Assembly (NCBI GenBank): GCA_017429685.1
Contig: JAFROL010000024.1
Location: forward strand, 87,790 to 151,789
DNA length: 64,000 nucleotides
From: Bacteroidales bacterium
GTDB taxonomy: Bacteria; Bacteroidota; Bacteroidia; Bacteroidales; P3
Direction: 5' to 3'
The notes below the pieces were generated by a model, which was given only the letters and a program-made list of their open reading frames with translations, did no database searches and had not been told where the DNA came from. This document shows positions 24,203 through 32,193 of the stretch, piece by piece; position 1 is the first letter of the stretch, and the number at the start of each line of letters is the position of its first letter. The translations under genes were made by a program, and so were the position numbers.

Positions 24203-26746
24203 ATGAGACAAAAATTATTATTTGCAACTCTTGTGTTGCTGATTACAGTATCGGCCTCAAATGTACAGGCACAACTTTTCTCGGCTGTATCACCGAGCGG
24301 ACACACTCTCTATTACCAATGGAACTATGACGACAACTATTATTCTGGAGGTTATACGCAATACAACTCAGTAATGGTGGTTTCCTCAGGTGCTGCTTAC
24401 AGTACCTCGTCGTTTAATGGTTCAGTGATAATTCCAGACAGTGTGACATATGGCAATAGAAAATATGCTGTAACACGTATCAATAGCCTTATGGCACCAA
24501 ACATCACCAATTTAACAATTCCAAATACCGTAAAAAAAATTGATATGGATGCGTTGGATTTGTGTGGCTTCTCAACACTGACCATACCTGTGGGCGTAAC
24601 ATCAGTGGGAAGTGGCATAGCGATGAATTGCCCAAATCTCACAACGGTGTACTATAATGCAAAAAGAGCTACCCAACCTACCGGCTCCTGTGGATGTCTG
24701 TTTTCTTGGACTGTTCGGAATGTGATTATTGGCGACAGCGTAGAATATATTCCCCGCTGCTTCTGTACTGGACGAGACAGCCTGCGTACAGTTACAATTC
24801 TTGGCAATGTTAAGCAAATTGACGAACGAGCTTTCTCGAACTGCAAAAACTTGCGGTCAATATCTATCCCTTCATCAGTAGAACAGATTGGTACAGAAGC
24901 TTTCGCTGGATGCAAGAATTTAGATACCGTTTATTACAATGCAATGAACTGCACAACGCGATACTCTCTCTATGATGGGCCATTCTATAATACAAATTTA
25001 TCATTGTTGTTCATAGGTGATAGCGTAGGGAAATTGCACCTCTATACATTCGATACTGTACAAACTGCTATCGCAAAAAACAGAACGCCACCTGTTGTGG
25101 ATTGTTATGCACGCGATTATAGTGACTATAATTCTTATTCATACGTGACAAATGCAAAGATTTTCACAGGGACTGGCACAAATGTAATTGTGCCGTGTGG
25201 ATCGATTGCAGCATATCAATCTCAATATGCTTGGAGTAGTAACAATATCTCTGACGATTGTGTTAATGTTATGGGAGTATCTAACAATGACTTATTCGGA
25301 ACTGTTCTTGGTAGTGCTACCTGCTCTCCCAATACATCACTTACACTGTATGCACTTCCATCAGCTGGTTATACTTTTGTCGGCTGGACAGATAACAATT
25401 ACGACAATCCCAGGAATATTGTCTCAGTTTCTAGCGATATCACATTTACAGCAGTCTTCTCTCCAAAAGATACGTTGGTTCTGCACGACACTGTGATTGT
25501 TGTGGATACTTTAAATCAATACTTCGACGTACACGATACAATGTACATAGATGTACCCTACGCTGTTCACGACACCACCTATATCGATGTGCCTGTCCAT
25601 GATACCACAACGATTTACGATACGGTGACCCTGACCGAGTATGTGCCGGTGCATGATACCACCATCCAACGTGACACCGTGTACTTCCCTATGTTCTTGC
25701 ATGACACTACCTATGTGGCAGTGCACGATACCACAACTCTCTTCGACACCGTGACGGTAACAGAGTATTACGCTGTTCACGACACTATGTATATGGATGT
25801 GCTTGACACTTTGACAATACACGACACAGTGGAGGTGAATATCTATGTCTACGACACGCTGACGGAATACGTGCCTGTTCACGACACCACAACAGTCACA
25901 GATACAATTTATCTGCCAGTCTATGTTCACGATACAACAACAGTAAGAGACACCACTTACCTGCCCGTGTATCTCCACGATACTGCCTATGTCGACATAC
26001 ACGATACCACATACATAAATGTTCCGTATGCTGTTCACGACACAACAACTATTGTCGATACGTTGACGTTAACGGAGTACGTGCCGATTCACGACACCAC
26101 TTATATTGACGTACTTGATACTATGTATATTGATGTTCCGTATGCCGTTCACGACACCACCTACATCGACATATATGTGCATGACACGACAACAATTATC
26201 GACACGTTGACATTAATTGAATATATGACCGTGCACGACACTACCTATATTGATGTCCACGACACCACCTATATCGATGTGCCATACGCCGTTCACGACA
26301 CTATATATATATCACTTACAGACACTGTCATCAACACCATCTATGACACTATCACCAACACGGTATATGATACCGTTACAAACACCGTGTACGACACCAT
26401 CGACAATTTCGTTTACGACACACTTACGGTGACCGACACGCTGTGGCTGACGCAAACCGACACCCTCTGGTTGCACGACACCGTCATCATTCACGACACA
26501 ATCTATATTACCCAAGAGGGAATTGACGGCGTGGAAGCAATGAATGCTAAAGTGTATTCAAGCAACGGGCAGATAGTGGTTGTCGGTGCCGCCGGGAACA
26601 CGGTTTGGCTATATGATATAAACGGTCGAGTACTTGCCACTAAGCGCGATGAAAACACTCCGTTATGTTTTGACGCTCCCGCCAGCGGTACATATCTAAT
26701 CAAAATCGGCAACCATCCCGCCCGCAAGGTGGTGGTGATACGATAG
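24203..26746 (+). CDS. BspA-type LRR surface protein with a long HDT-rich stalk and T9SS sorting domain
   Basis: The 847-residue product has: a signal peptide (RQKLLFATLVLLITVSASNV); LRR_5/BspA repeats at about residues 75-250 (NVKQIDERAFSNCKNLRSIS, SVEQIGTEAFAGCKNLDTVY); an InlB-like module at about 365-420 (YALPSAGYTFVGWTDNNYDN); a stalk at about 427-771 built from HDTTYIDV or HDTTTI-type strands; and a sorting domain (AKVYSSNGQIVVVGAAGNTV to GTYLIKIGNHPARKVVVIR). It is probably a surface adhesin or scaffold whose stalk holds the LRR part away from the cell. ATG 24203 fits the signal peptide; the open frame reaches further up into the hairpin. The first half is more AT-rich than neighbouring genes. 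A strong terminator follows. Confidence 0.85.
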   Translation: MRQKLLFATLVLLITVSASNVQAQLFSAVSPSGHTLYYQWNYDDNYYSGGYTQYNSVMVVSSGAAYSTSSFNGSVIIPDSVTYGNRKYAVTRINSLMAPNITNLTIPNTVKKIDMDALDLCGFSTLTIPVGVTSVGSGIAMNCPNLTTVYYNAKRATQPTGSCGCLFSWTVRNVIIGDSVEYIPRCFCTGRDSLRTVTILGNVKQIDERAFSNCKNLRSISIPSSVEQIGTEAFAGCKNLDTVYYNAMNCTTRYSLYDGPFYNTNLSLLFIGDSVGKLHLYTFDTVQTAIAKNRTPPVVDCYARDYSDYNSYSYVTNAKIFTGTGTNVIVPCGSIAAYQSQYAWSSNNISDDCVNVMGVSNNDLFGTVLGSATCSPNTSLTLYALPSAGYTFVGWTDNNYDNPRNIVSVSSDITFTAVFSPKDTLVLHDTVIVVDTLNQYFDVHDTMYIDVPYAVHDTTYIDVPVHDTTTIYDTVTLTEYVPVHDTTIQRDTVYFPMFLHDTTYVAVHDTTTLFDTVTVTEYYAVHDTMYMDVLDTLTIHDTVEVNIYVYDTLTEYVPVHDTTTVTDTIYLPVYVHDTTTVRDTTYLPVYLHDTAYVDIHDTTYINVPYAVHDTTTIVDTLTLTEYVPIHDTTYIDVLDTMYIDVPYAVHDTTYIDIYVHDTTTIIDTLTLIEYMTVHDTTYIDVHDTTYIDVPYAVHDTIYISLTDTVINTIYDTITNTVYDTVTNTVYDTIDNFVYDTLTVTDTLWLTQTDTLWLHDTVIIHDTIYITQEGIDGVEAMNAKVYSSNGQIVVVGAAGNTVWLYDINGRVLATKRDENTPLCFDAPASGTYLIKIGNHPARKVVVIR
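25481..26514 (+). repeat. HDT-rich coding repeat (stalk region)
   Basis: About 345 residues in which a Val-His-Asp-Thr-Thr type motif returns every 6 to 14 residues, for example VHDTTYIDVPYAVHDTTYI. The near-repeat DVPYAVHDT occurs several times. Codons for identical motifs differ (cac gac acc, cat gat acc), so the expansion is old or kept at the protein level. Confidence 0.85.
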
Positions 26747-26773
26747 TTCGAGTAAAGAGTATATCTTTCCCTC

Positions 26774-26816
26774 AAAAAGAGTATATCTTTCGCGCCGAAA
26801 GATATACTCTTTTTTT
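26774..26816. terminator. Bidirectional terminator between the LRR gene and the Fic gene
   Basis: Arms 26774-26792 and 26796-26814 pair perfectly with a 3-nt loop, flanked by A5 and T runs, so it can serve both converging genes. A further direct copy of the left-arm core AGAGTATATCTTT lies just upstream (about 26756-26768). Confidence 0.85.
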
Positions 26817-26896
26817 ATGGTTGGGTATGTCTTTTGCAAAATATACGTATGTTTGCATTTTAAAAGGTTTAGCAAAAAATGAGTACCCTCAGGGGA

Positions 26897-27802
26897 CTAC
26901 TCTTCCTGCTCGTAGTAGTAGGAGTAGTCGATGCCTTTCATAAAGATTTCGCGGTCGGCGATGCGGTCGGTGAGGGCGCCACGGAGCAGGGCCTTGATGG
27001 CGGCAGGGTTGGTGACGCTTCGCTTCATCGCCTGTAGGTAGTCTTTCTTGTCGATCTTGCTCCAATCGACGCACATCGTCAGGCGCTTCTTGAAAAGCAG
27101 GTCCAGCCAGATGCGTGTCGAGCGGCCGTTGCCTTCCATAAACGGGTGAGCCACATTCATTTCGGCATATTTGTCCACAATCTCGTCGAAGGTGCTGTCT
27201 GGCATCGCCTCGATGGTCTTCAGGTTCTCCGCGAGGTATTCCGCACGGCAGAAGAGGGTGCCGTCTTTCCAGATGGTCTTGGTGCGAATCTGTCCGGCGA
27301 AATCGTAGAGTCCGCCGAACAGGTAGGCGTGTATCTGCTGCAGGGCCTTCACTGTGCCGGGCTTCATCTCGTCGAGGATGCCGCACTCAAACAGCGAGTA
27401 GGCCTTCTTCTTGCTCTGTCCGTCGATGGTGTTGTCGCTGTAGGTGAACCAGTCGAGGAAAGCGGCGGCGCGGTTGTTGGGGATGTTTTTGGCCACTATG
27501 TTTACCTCCTCGGCATCAAGGATATCGCTTGTGTAGTTCTTTCCGTCCTCGGCGGTTATCTTCAGTTTGTGAGTGCCACTCACGAACTGAATCCCGTTAG
27601 CTTTCAACTTCCTTTTCAGCCAACGCCAGTAGTTTCCCGCTTTTGTGTAGTCCTCCTCATCGTTGATGGCACGCACGATGTCGGTGGCCGAGTGCTTTGG
27701 CTGGCGAGCTTGACGAGCCAACCACCACTTGCAGTGCTCCTCGTCCCACACGGCCCGCACCTCGCGGTCGTTATAGAATCGTATGGACTTCTTGCTCGTC
27801 AT
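26897..27802 (-). CDS. Fic-domain protein with a BRO-N-like N-terminal domain
   Basis: The 301-residue product starts IRFYNDREVRAVWDEEHCKW, with a BRO-N/KilA-like DNA-binding look up to about residue 100, and then a Fic domain with the catalytic loop HPFMEGNGRSTR at residues 219-230 (His base, Glu-Gly-Asn-Gly-Arg for ATP). Fic enzymes usually transfer AMP to Ser, Thr or Tyr of target proteins. The segment YSDNTIDGQ (121-129) sits where many family members carry an inhibitory S/T-x3-E-G/N motif, but here Asp stands for Glu and the Ser spacing is off, so self-inhibition cannot be assumed. The target is unknown. It converges on the LRR gene; lysS lies 50 bases upstream on the same strand. Confidence 0.88.
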   Translation of the reverse strand: MTSKKSIRFYNDREVRAVWDEEHCKWWLARQARQPKHSATDIVRAINDEEDYTKAGNYWRWLKRKLKANGIQFVSGTHKLKITAEDGKNYTSDILDAEEVNIVAKNIPNNRAAAFLDWFTYSDNTIDGQSKKKAYSLFECGILDEMKPGTVKALQQIHAYLFGGLYDFAGQIRTKTIWKDGTLFCRAEYLAENLKTIEAMPDSTFDEIVDKYAEMNVAHPFMEGNGRSTRIWLDLLFKKRLTMCVDWSKIDKKDYLQAMKRSVTNPAAIKALLRGALTDRIADREIFMKGIDYSYYYEQEE

Positions 27803-27852
27803 TACCCATTGCTCCCTTCGGTCGCGTCGGTACTACATCTCGGCAAAGCCAG

Positions 27853-29601
27853 TTAACTGTCTTTGCTCTCGACTTCCGTACCGTTCAGCCAGGCGTCGAA
27901 CTGTTCGCGCTTGAGGGCGGGGATGTCGAGCTTGAGCTTCTTGCGGAGGCCTCCAAGGTCGTTGAAGAGCTTGTTGGCGTTGGCCTCGCAGAGCTGGGCG
28001 AAGTTCTTCACGCCGGCCTTGGCCAGCACGGGCAGCCAGGCCTCGTCGACGCCGTGGGCGGGGAGGTCGGAGGTCTCCTCCTCGGCGCTCTTGGCGTGCA
28101 CTTCGGGCTTCATCTGGGGGAAGAGAAGCACGTCCTGGATGCTCTGGGCGCCGGTCATCATCATCACCAGGCGGTCGATGCCGATGCCCATACCGCTGGT
28201 GGGCGGCATACCGTACTCCAGCGCGCGGACGAAGTCCATATCGATAAACATAGCCTCGTCGTCGCCCTTCTCGCTCAGGCGCAGCTGCTCCTGGAAGCGG
28301 CCCAGCTGGTCGATGGGGTCGTTCAGCTCGCTATAGGCGTTGGCCAGCTCCTTGCCGCAGACGAAGAGTTCGAAGCGCTCGGTCAGCTCGGGGTTGTCGC
28401 GGTGGCGCTTGCAGAGGGGCGACATCTCGATGGGGTAGTCGGTGACGAAGGTGGGCTGGATCAGCTTGCCCTCGCACTTCTCGCCGAAGATGGCGTCGAT
28501 CAGCTTGCCCTTGCCCATCGTGGCGTCGGTCTCAACGCCGAGGCGCTTGCAGGCCTCGCGCAGCTCGTCCTCGCTCATCGGGGCCACGTCGACGCCGGTC
28601 TCTTCCTTAATCAGCTCGCACATCGGCGCGCGGCGGAACGGCGGCTTGAAATCAATTTCGTTGCCCCACACGTTGACCTTCGTGTCGCCGTGCAGTGCCT
28701 TGGCGATGCGCTCCAGCATATTCTCCGTGAAGGTCATCATCCAATTGTAGTCTTTGTAGGCCACATATATTTCCATACAGGTGAACTCGGGATTGTGGGT
28801 GCGGTCCATACCCTCGTTGCGGAAGTTGCGGCTGAACTCGTACACGCCGGGAAAACCGCCGACAATCAGTCGCTTCAGGTACAGCTCGTTGGCGATGCGC
28901 AGATAGAGGTCGATGTCTAGCGCGTTGTGGTGCGTAACGAAGGGGCGTGCAGCGGCACCGCCGGGGATGCTCTGCAGCACGGGGGTGTCGACTTCCAGAT
29001 AGCCCTGCTCGTTGAAATAGTTGCGCATAGTGTTCACAATCTGAGTACGTTGCACGAAGGTCTCGCGCACCTGCGGGTTGACGATCAGGTCCACATAGCG
29101 CTGGCGGTAGCGCAGCTCGGGGTCGCTGAAAGCGTCGTAGACCACGCCGTCCTTCTCCTTGACGATAGGCAGCGGGCGCAGGCTCTTGCTCAGCACGGTC
29201 AAAGTCTTGACGTGGATTGACGTTTCGCCCATCTGGGTGACAAAAACAAAACCCGTCACGCCGATGATGTCGCCGATGTCGAGCAGGCGTTTGAAGACGG
29301 TGTTGTAGAGCGTCTTGTCCTCGCCGGGGCAAATCTCGTCGCGCTTCACATAGAGCTGTATGCGACCGTAGCTGTCCTGCAGCTCCACGAAGCTGGCGGC
29401 GCCCATAATGCGGCGGCTCATAATGCGGCCGGCGATGCTGATATTCTGGAACTTGCCGCAATCGGGCGTGAATTGTTCCAGAATTTCCGACGACTTGGCG
29501 TTGACCTCATACAGCGCGGCCGGATAGGGGTTGATGCCAAGTTTCTTCAGTTCGTTCAGCGAATTTCTGCGTATTTGTTCTTGTTCACTCAGTTCTGCCA
29601 T
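27853..29601 (-). CDS. lysS: Lysyl-tRNA synthetase, class II
   Basis: The 582-residue product has the N-terminal OB-fold ([20 protein letters not shown]) and the three class II motifs: motif 1 around [20 protein letters not shown], motif 2 around [20 protein letters not shown], and motif 3 [13 protein letters not shown]. It charges tRNA-Lys. About 75 residues extend past motif 3 (from [20 protein letters not shown] to VESKDS), longer than the E. coli enzyme; the tail looks like a helical helix-hairpin-helix-type domain, and I recall such tails in Bacteroidota LysRS. A -7 element stands upstream. The Fic gene follows downstream. Confidence 0.97.
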   Translation of the reverse strand: MAELSEQEQIRRNSLNELKKLGINPYPAALYEVNAKSSEILEQFTPDCGKFQNISIAGRIMSRRIMGAASFVELQDSYGRIQLYVKRDEICPGEDKTLYNTVFKRLLDIGDIIGVTGFVFVTQMGETSIHVKTLTVLSKSLRPLPIVKEKDGVVYDAFSDPELRYRQRYVDLIVNPQVRETFVQRTQIVNTMRNYFNEQGYLEVDTPVLQSIPGGAAARPFVTHHNALDIDLYLRIANELYLKRLIVGGFPGVYEFSRNFRNEGMDRTHNPEFTCMEIYVAYKDYNWMMTFTENMLERIAKALHGDTKVNVWGNEIDFKPPFRRAPMCELIKEETGVDVAPMSEDELREACKRLGVETDATMGKGKLIDAIFGEKCEGKLIQPTFVTDYPIEMSPLCKRHRDNPELTERFELFVCGKELANAYSELNDPIDQLGRFQEQLRLSEKGDDEAMFIDMDFVRALEYGMPPTSGMGIGIDRLVMMMTGAQSIQDVLLFPQMKPEVHAKSAEEETSDLPAHGVDEAWLPVLAKAGVKNFAQLCEANANKLFNDLGGLRKKLKLDIPALKREQFDAWLNGTEVESKDS

Positions 29602-29674
29602 AATGTATGTATGTTATTTATTTACAAATTGATAATTCTTCTTTTGGCACCGTTTGGTGCACAATAGCCAATTT

Positions 29675-29683
29675 GCAAAGTTA
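29675..29683 (-). promoter_or_regulatory. -7 element for lysS
   Basis: TAACTTTGC on the minus strand, 73 bases upstream of the lysS start. The -33 element is not clear. The stretch 29684-29909 to its right is AT-rich with no gene seen. Confidence 0.55.
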
Positions 29684-29909
29684 CGAATTTTTTTTGAATC
29701 ACGGCGGCGAATGTTAATCGTTGTACGCAAAAAACGATCCGGCCGTTTGCGCTGCCCATTTGCACATCATTAATTTTGTTAGAACCCATAGGAAACTAAG
29801 TGTCCAAAAACCGTATTATTTTGAAATTATTTTACAAAAACAAAAATAAGTCACAACTAATTAATAATCATAAAAATACCCCCTCATATATAAAAAATGT
29901 CAAGAAAAC

Positions 29910-29941
29910 TTGCCGATATTAAAAAAAAGTTGTAATTTTGC
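29910..29941 (+). promoter_or_regulatory. Promoter for the small-ORF and lipoprotein unit
   Basis: TTG (29910-29912), 20 nt, then TAATTTTGC (29933-29941). Transcription would begin around 29945-29948. Confidence 0.65.
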
Positions 29942-29978
29942 ACCGTGATTTTGAAAGGCACTGTTTCAAGGGACCGAA

Positions 29979-30113
29979 GTGGTCCTGGACGACTCTTCGC
30001 TGGAGGTCCCGGCCGGCTTAAAAGGCTTTGAGACAATGAGATTCGTAAGCAAATATGGCCAGCTGTTCTGGCTTCACAACGTCGCAATCACCTGGGTTGC
30101 CCCAGAACATTAA
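29979..30113 (+). CDS. Possible small protein in the leader of the lipoprotein gene
   Basis: From a stop at 29952 the frame 29955-30113 is open and protein-like: ALFQGTEVVLDDSSLEVPAG, then LKGFETMRFVSKYGQLFWLH, then NVAITWVAPEH and TAA. Codon choice is like that of nearby genes, with mostly G or C in third positions up to the end. The only ATG is internal (30036, giving 25 residues); GTG 29979 gives 44 residues and is the start shown. It begins right after a promoter, so either a non-ATG start is used or this is the 3' part of a truncated gene that has become a leader. No family is recognised. The lipoprotein gene starts 33 bases after its stop. Confidence 0.4.
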   Translation: MVLDDSSLEVPAGLKGFETMRFVSKYGQLFWLHNVAITWVAPEH

Positions 30114-30146
30114 TTAATTTATTTTAAAATCCTTAAAAACAAACAG

Positions 30147-30548
30147 ATGATGAAAAGAACCGTAGCAATTATGCTGGCCTTCTTCGTTGCCGGCTCAATC
30201 GCCCTCGTGGGATGCGGCGGCAGCAGCGCGCCGAGCAAATCCGACAGCCCCAAGGATGTCGTGGAACAAGTGTCAAACCTCTTGGTCAAAGGCGACCTGG
30301 AGAAGTCCCTGAACTTCTACGATGGTGTAGCCGACGAGGATAGCAAGGCCTTACTTCTCGGTCTTATGCAGATGGGTATGGACGCCACCCAGGGCCTCAA
30401 AGCATTCGAAATCCTTGAGGAAACCATCGCCGAGGACGGCACCACTGCCAAGGTGAAAGTGAAATACACCTATGGTGACGACACCGAAAAGACTACTACC
30501 GAAAACCTTGTCAAGACCGACAGCGGCTGGAAGTTGAAAGTGATATAG
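30147..30548 (+). CDS. Small lipoprotein, DUF4878-like
   Basis: The 133-residue product has a type II signal peptide with lipobox LVGC (Cys about residue 23) and a mature domain of about 100 residues: SPKDVVEQVSNLLVKGDLEK, LQGLKAFEILEETIAEDG-like helices, then strands TTAKVKVKYTYGDDTEKTTT and KTDSGWKLKVI. This is the NTF2-like (cystatin-like) fold of the DUF4878 lipoproteins common in Bacteroidota. The ligand is unknown. It is transcribed from the promoter at 29910-29941, after the possible small ORF, and followed by a strong terminator. Confidence 0.8.
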   Translation: MMKRTVAIMLAFFVAGSIALVGCGGSSAPSKSDSPKDVVEQVSNLLVKGDLEKSLNFYDGVADEDSKALLLGLMQMGMDATQGLKAFEILEETIAEDGTTAKVKVKYTYGDDTEKTTTENLVKTDSGWKLKVI

Positions 30549-30572
30549 TTTCAGCGAACTATCCTCACCCCC

Positions 30573-30617
30573 AGAGCCCTACGTCGCAAACTGCGCAGCG
30601 TAGGGCTCTGTTTTTTT
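30573..30617 (+). terminator. Rho-independent terminator of the lipoprotein gene
   Basis: AGAGCCCTACG (30573-30583) pairs with CGTAGGGCTCT (30599-30609), followed by GTTTTTTT. Confidence 0.85.
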
Positions 30618-30703
30618 GTCTTTTCTGTCACCCTGCTTTTCGTCGCGCAGCAAAATACGTTTTTTTAGGCATACTTAATGCATTGATTCACACCACTTGC
30701 TTC

Positions 30704-30802
30704 GCCCGTTGTACGCTATATGTACGGTATATGTACGGTATTTGTACGCTTCGAAAGCGTACAAATACCGTACATATACCGTACATATAGCGTACAACGG
30801 GC
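30704..30802. repeat. Perfect 48-bp-arm palindrome made of 11-nt units, copy 1
   Basis: Arms 30704-30751 and 30755-30802 are exact reverse complements around the loop CGA. The left arm reads GCCCGTT, then GTACGCTATAT, GTACGGTATAT, GTACGGTATTT and GTACGCTT. It lies between the convergent lipoprotein and methyltransferase genes, just outside the repeat that brackets the restriction-modification pair. A second copy is at 49006-49112. Confidence 0.95.
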
Positions 30803-30820
30803 AGGGAAGGTGTGTCAAAA

Positions 30821-30971
30821 AAAGACAGCAGCGACAAATTTGCCGCTGCTGTCTTTCGTGTGTTTTTATTGTTTGTCTACGGCCGCAGCAATGCGGCCGT
30901 AGTGTTATTTTTGATGACCTCTAAAATTCGTTTTAATTCGTGTTTTGCTTGCAAAACAAAATTGATGTTTT
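30821..30971 (+). repeat. Direct repeat bracketing the R-M genes, copy 1
   Basis: This 151-bp unit has three parts: a hairpin AAAGACAGCAGCG with its complement CGCTGCTGTCTTT; a second perfect hairpin at 30877-30902; and an AATTCG-rich 56-nt stretch (30916-30971) identical to 33307-33362. It ends six bases before the methyltransferase stop. The hairpins plus T-runs could also act as terminators. Confidence 0.9.
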
Positions 30972-30976
30972 TTGTG

Positions 30977-31924
30977 TTAACCCATCAGAAACGGTAGAGA
31001 CTCGTCTGCTGCTGATTCGCAGCACATTGATATTCCCAATTGTGTATCCTCAGCCTTCACGATGTCGGGTATTTTGTTACGATAGGTAGAGAAAGTTTTA
31101 GGGTCTTCAATTTCTTCGCGGCGTGCACGGCTGATGGCGGCAAACGCCTCCTCTCGTTCAATGCCGAGATAGCGGCGCCCCAACAAGTTTGCAGCGATGC
31201 CAGTTGTGCTGCTGCCTGCAAAAGGGTCGAGGATCCACGCGCCGGGTTCGGTAGATGCTAGAATTATACGGCTTAGCAATGCAAGGGGCTTCTGTGTCGG
31301 ATGCTTTGTGCATCTTTTCTCCCACGGGGCAATGGCCGGCAGTCGCCACACATCGGTCATCTGCGTGTCACCATTTATGTGTCGCATCAGTTCGTAGTTG
31401 TAGTAGTGTGGCGCTTTTTGCGTCTTGCGGGCCCAGATGATGAATTCGGTGCTATAGGTGAAGTAGCGGCACGAGATGTTGGGTGGAGGATTGGTTTTCG
31501 CCCACGTGATTACATTAAGAATCTTGTATCCCAGCTGTGTTAGGCAGTTGGCAACGGAAAAAATGTTGTGATATGTGCCGCTAATCCAGATGGTCCCTTT
31601 GTCCTTCAGTTTGTCTCGGCACAAAGACAGCCATTGAAGATTGAAACTGTTGATTTCATCGGGCGACATACCTTTGTCCCAATCGCCTTTGTTGACGCTG
31701 ACTATCTTGCCGCTCTGCACACTGATGCCGCCATTCGATAAGAAATAAGGCGGGTCGGCAAAAATCATATCGAATTTGAAGCTGAATTGCGGTAGCAGTT
31801 CGAATGTGTCGCCGCAAAGCAGATTGAAATCGTGGTTTAGAGACGCATAATACGGTTTTAACGTCGATTGATGTTCTGACAATTGACCATCTTTGGTCAA
31901 AAGTTTTATAACACTTTTGTCCAT
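30977..31924 (-). CDS. Site-specific adenine DNA methyltransferase (beta class) of a type II R-M pair
   Basis: The 315-residue product has motif IV DPPY at residues 57-60 (FDMIFADPPYFLSNGG) and later motif I DPFAGSSTTG at 231-240, the order of beta-class N6-adenine or N4-cytosine methyltransferases. HPTQKPLALLSRII precedes motif I as in this class. The segment GKIVSVNKGDWDKG and TIWISGTYHNIF resembles the M.DpnA/M.HinfI-like group; DPPY favours adenine. The target site cannot be read from sequence. An upstream extension to 32002 is open, but ATG 31924 begins the conserved part, and the extension overlaps an inverted repeat. The probable endonuclease gene lies 269 bases upstream on the same strand. 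Both lie between direct repeats, and the stretch looks more AT-rich than its neighbours, so acquisition is likely. Confidence 0.88.
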   Translation of the reverse strand: MDKSVIKLLTKDGQLSEHQSTLKPYYASLNHDFNLLCGDTFELLPQFSFKFDMIFADPPYFLSNGGISVQSGKIVSVNKGDWDKGMSPDEINSFNLQWLSLCRDKLKDKGTIWISGTYHNIFSVANCLTQLGYKILNVITWAKTNPPPNISCRYFTYSTEFIIWARKTQKAPHYYNYELMRHINGDTQMTDVWRLPAIAPWEKRCTKHPTQKPLALLSRIILASTEPGAWILDPFAGSSTTGIAANLLGRRYLGIEREEAFAAISRARREEIEDPKTFSTYRNKIPDIVKAEDTQLGISMCCESAADESLPFLMG

Positions 31925-31992
31925 TGTAGCAGTTTTGATGTCTGCTACAAGCCTATTAGGCTCTCTCAGGGCACAAAATATGCGGGCAATGA

Positions 31993-32122
31993 TTGCTCGC
32001 ATTGAGGCCCTAGGAAAGCCTGGTATAGGTCAAATCACGCCCGCATATACGGTCGTTTCCAGATTTGCTTACCCTTATACCATTCTTTTGAAATTTCCTA
32101 GGTTTCAATGCGAATAGAGCAA
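31993..32122. repeat. Imperfect inverted repeat between the R and M genes
   Basis: Four blocks pair in nested order: 31993-31998 with 32117-32122, 31999-32005 with 32105-32111, 32009-32017 (CCTAGGAAA) with 32094-32102, and 32021-32027 (TGGTATA) with 32076-32082. The centre is about 48 nt. It lies in the leader of the methyltransferase gene. Confidence 0.65.
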
Positions 32123-32193
32123 ATAGCAAACGTTTGTTTTAATATTTACGAATAAATTATGTTTCTTATGTTGTTTAGATTTAAAGATTTTAT

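Noticed and set aside
29684-29909. tRNA or other RNA gene in the gap upstream of the lipoprotein
   Set aside because: No cloverleaf or conserved arm motifs were found. The stretch is AT-rich and featureless.
31925-32002. Longer methyltransferase start at 32002
   Set aside because: The extra 26 residues overlap the inverted repeat and show no match to the family, whose conserved part begins after ATG 31924.
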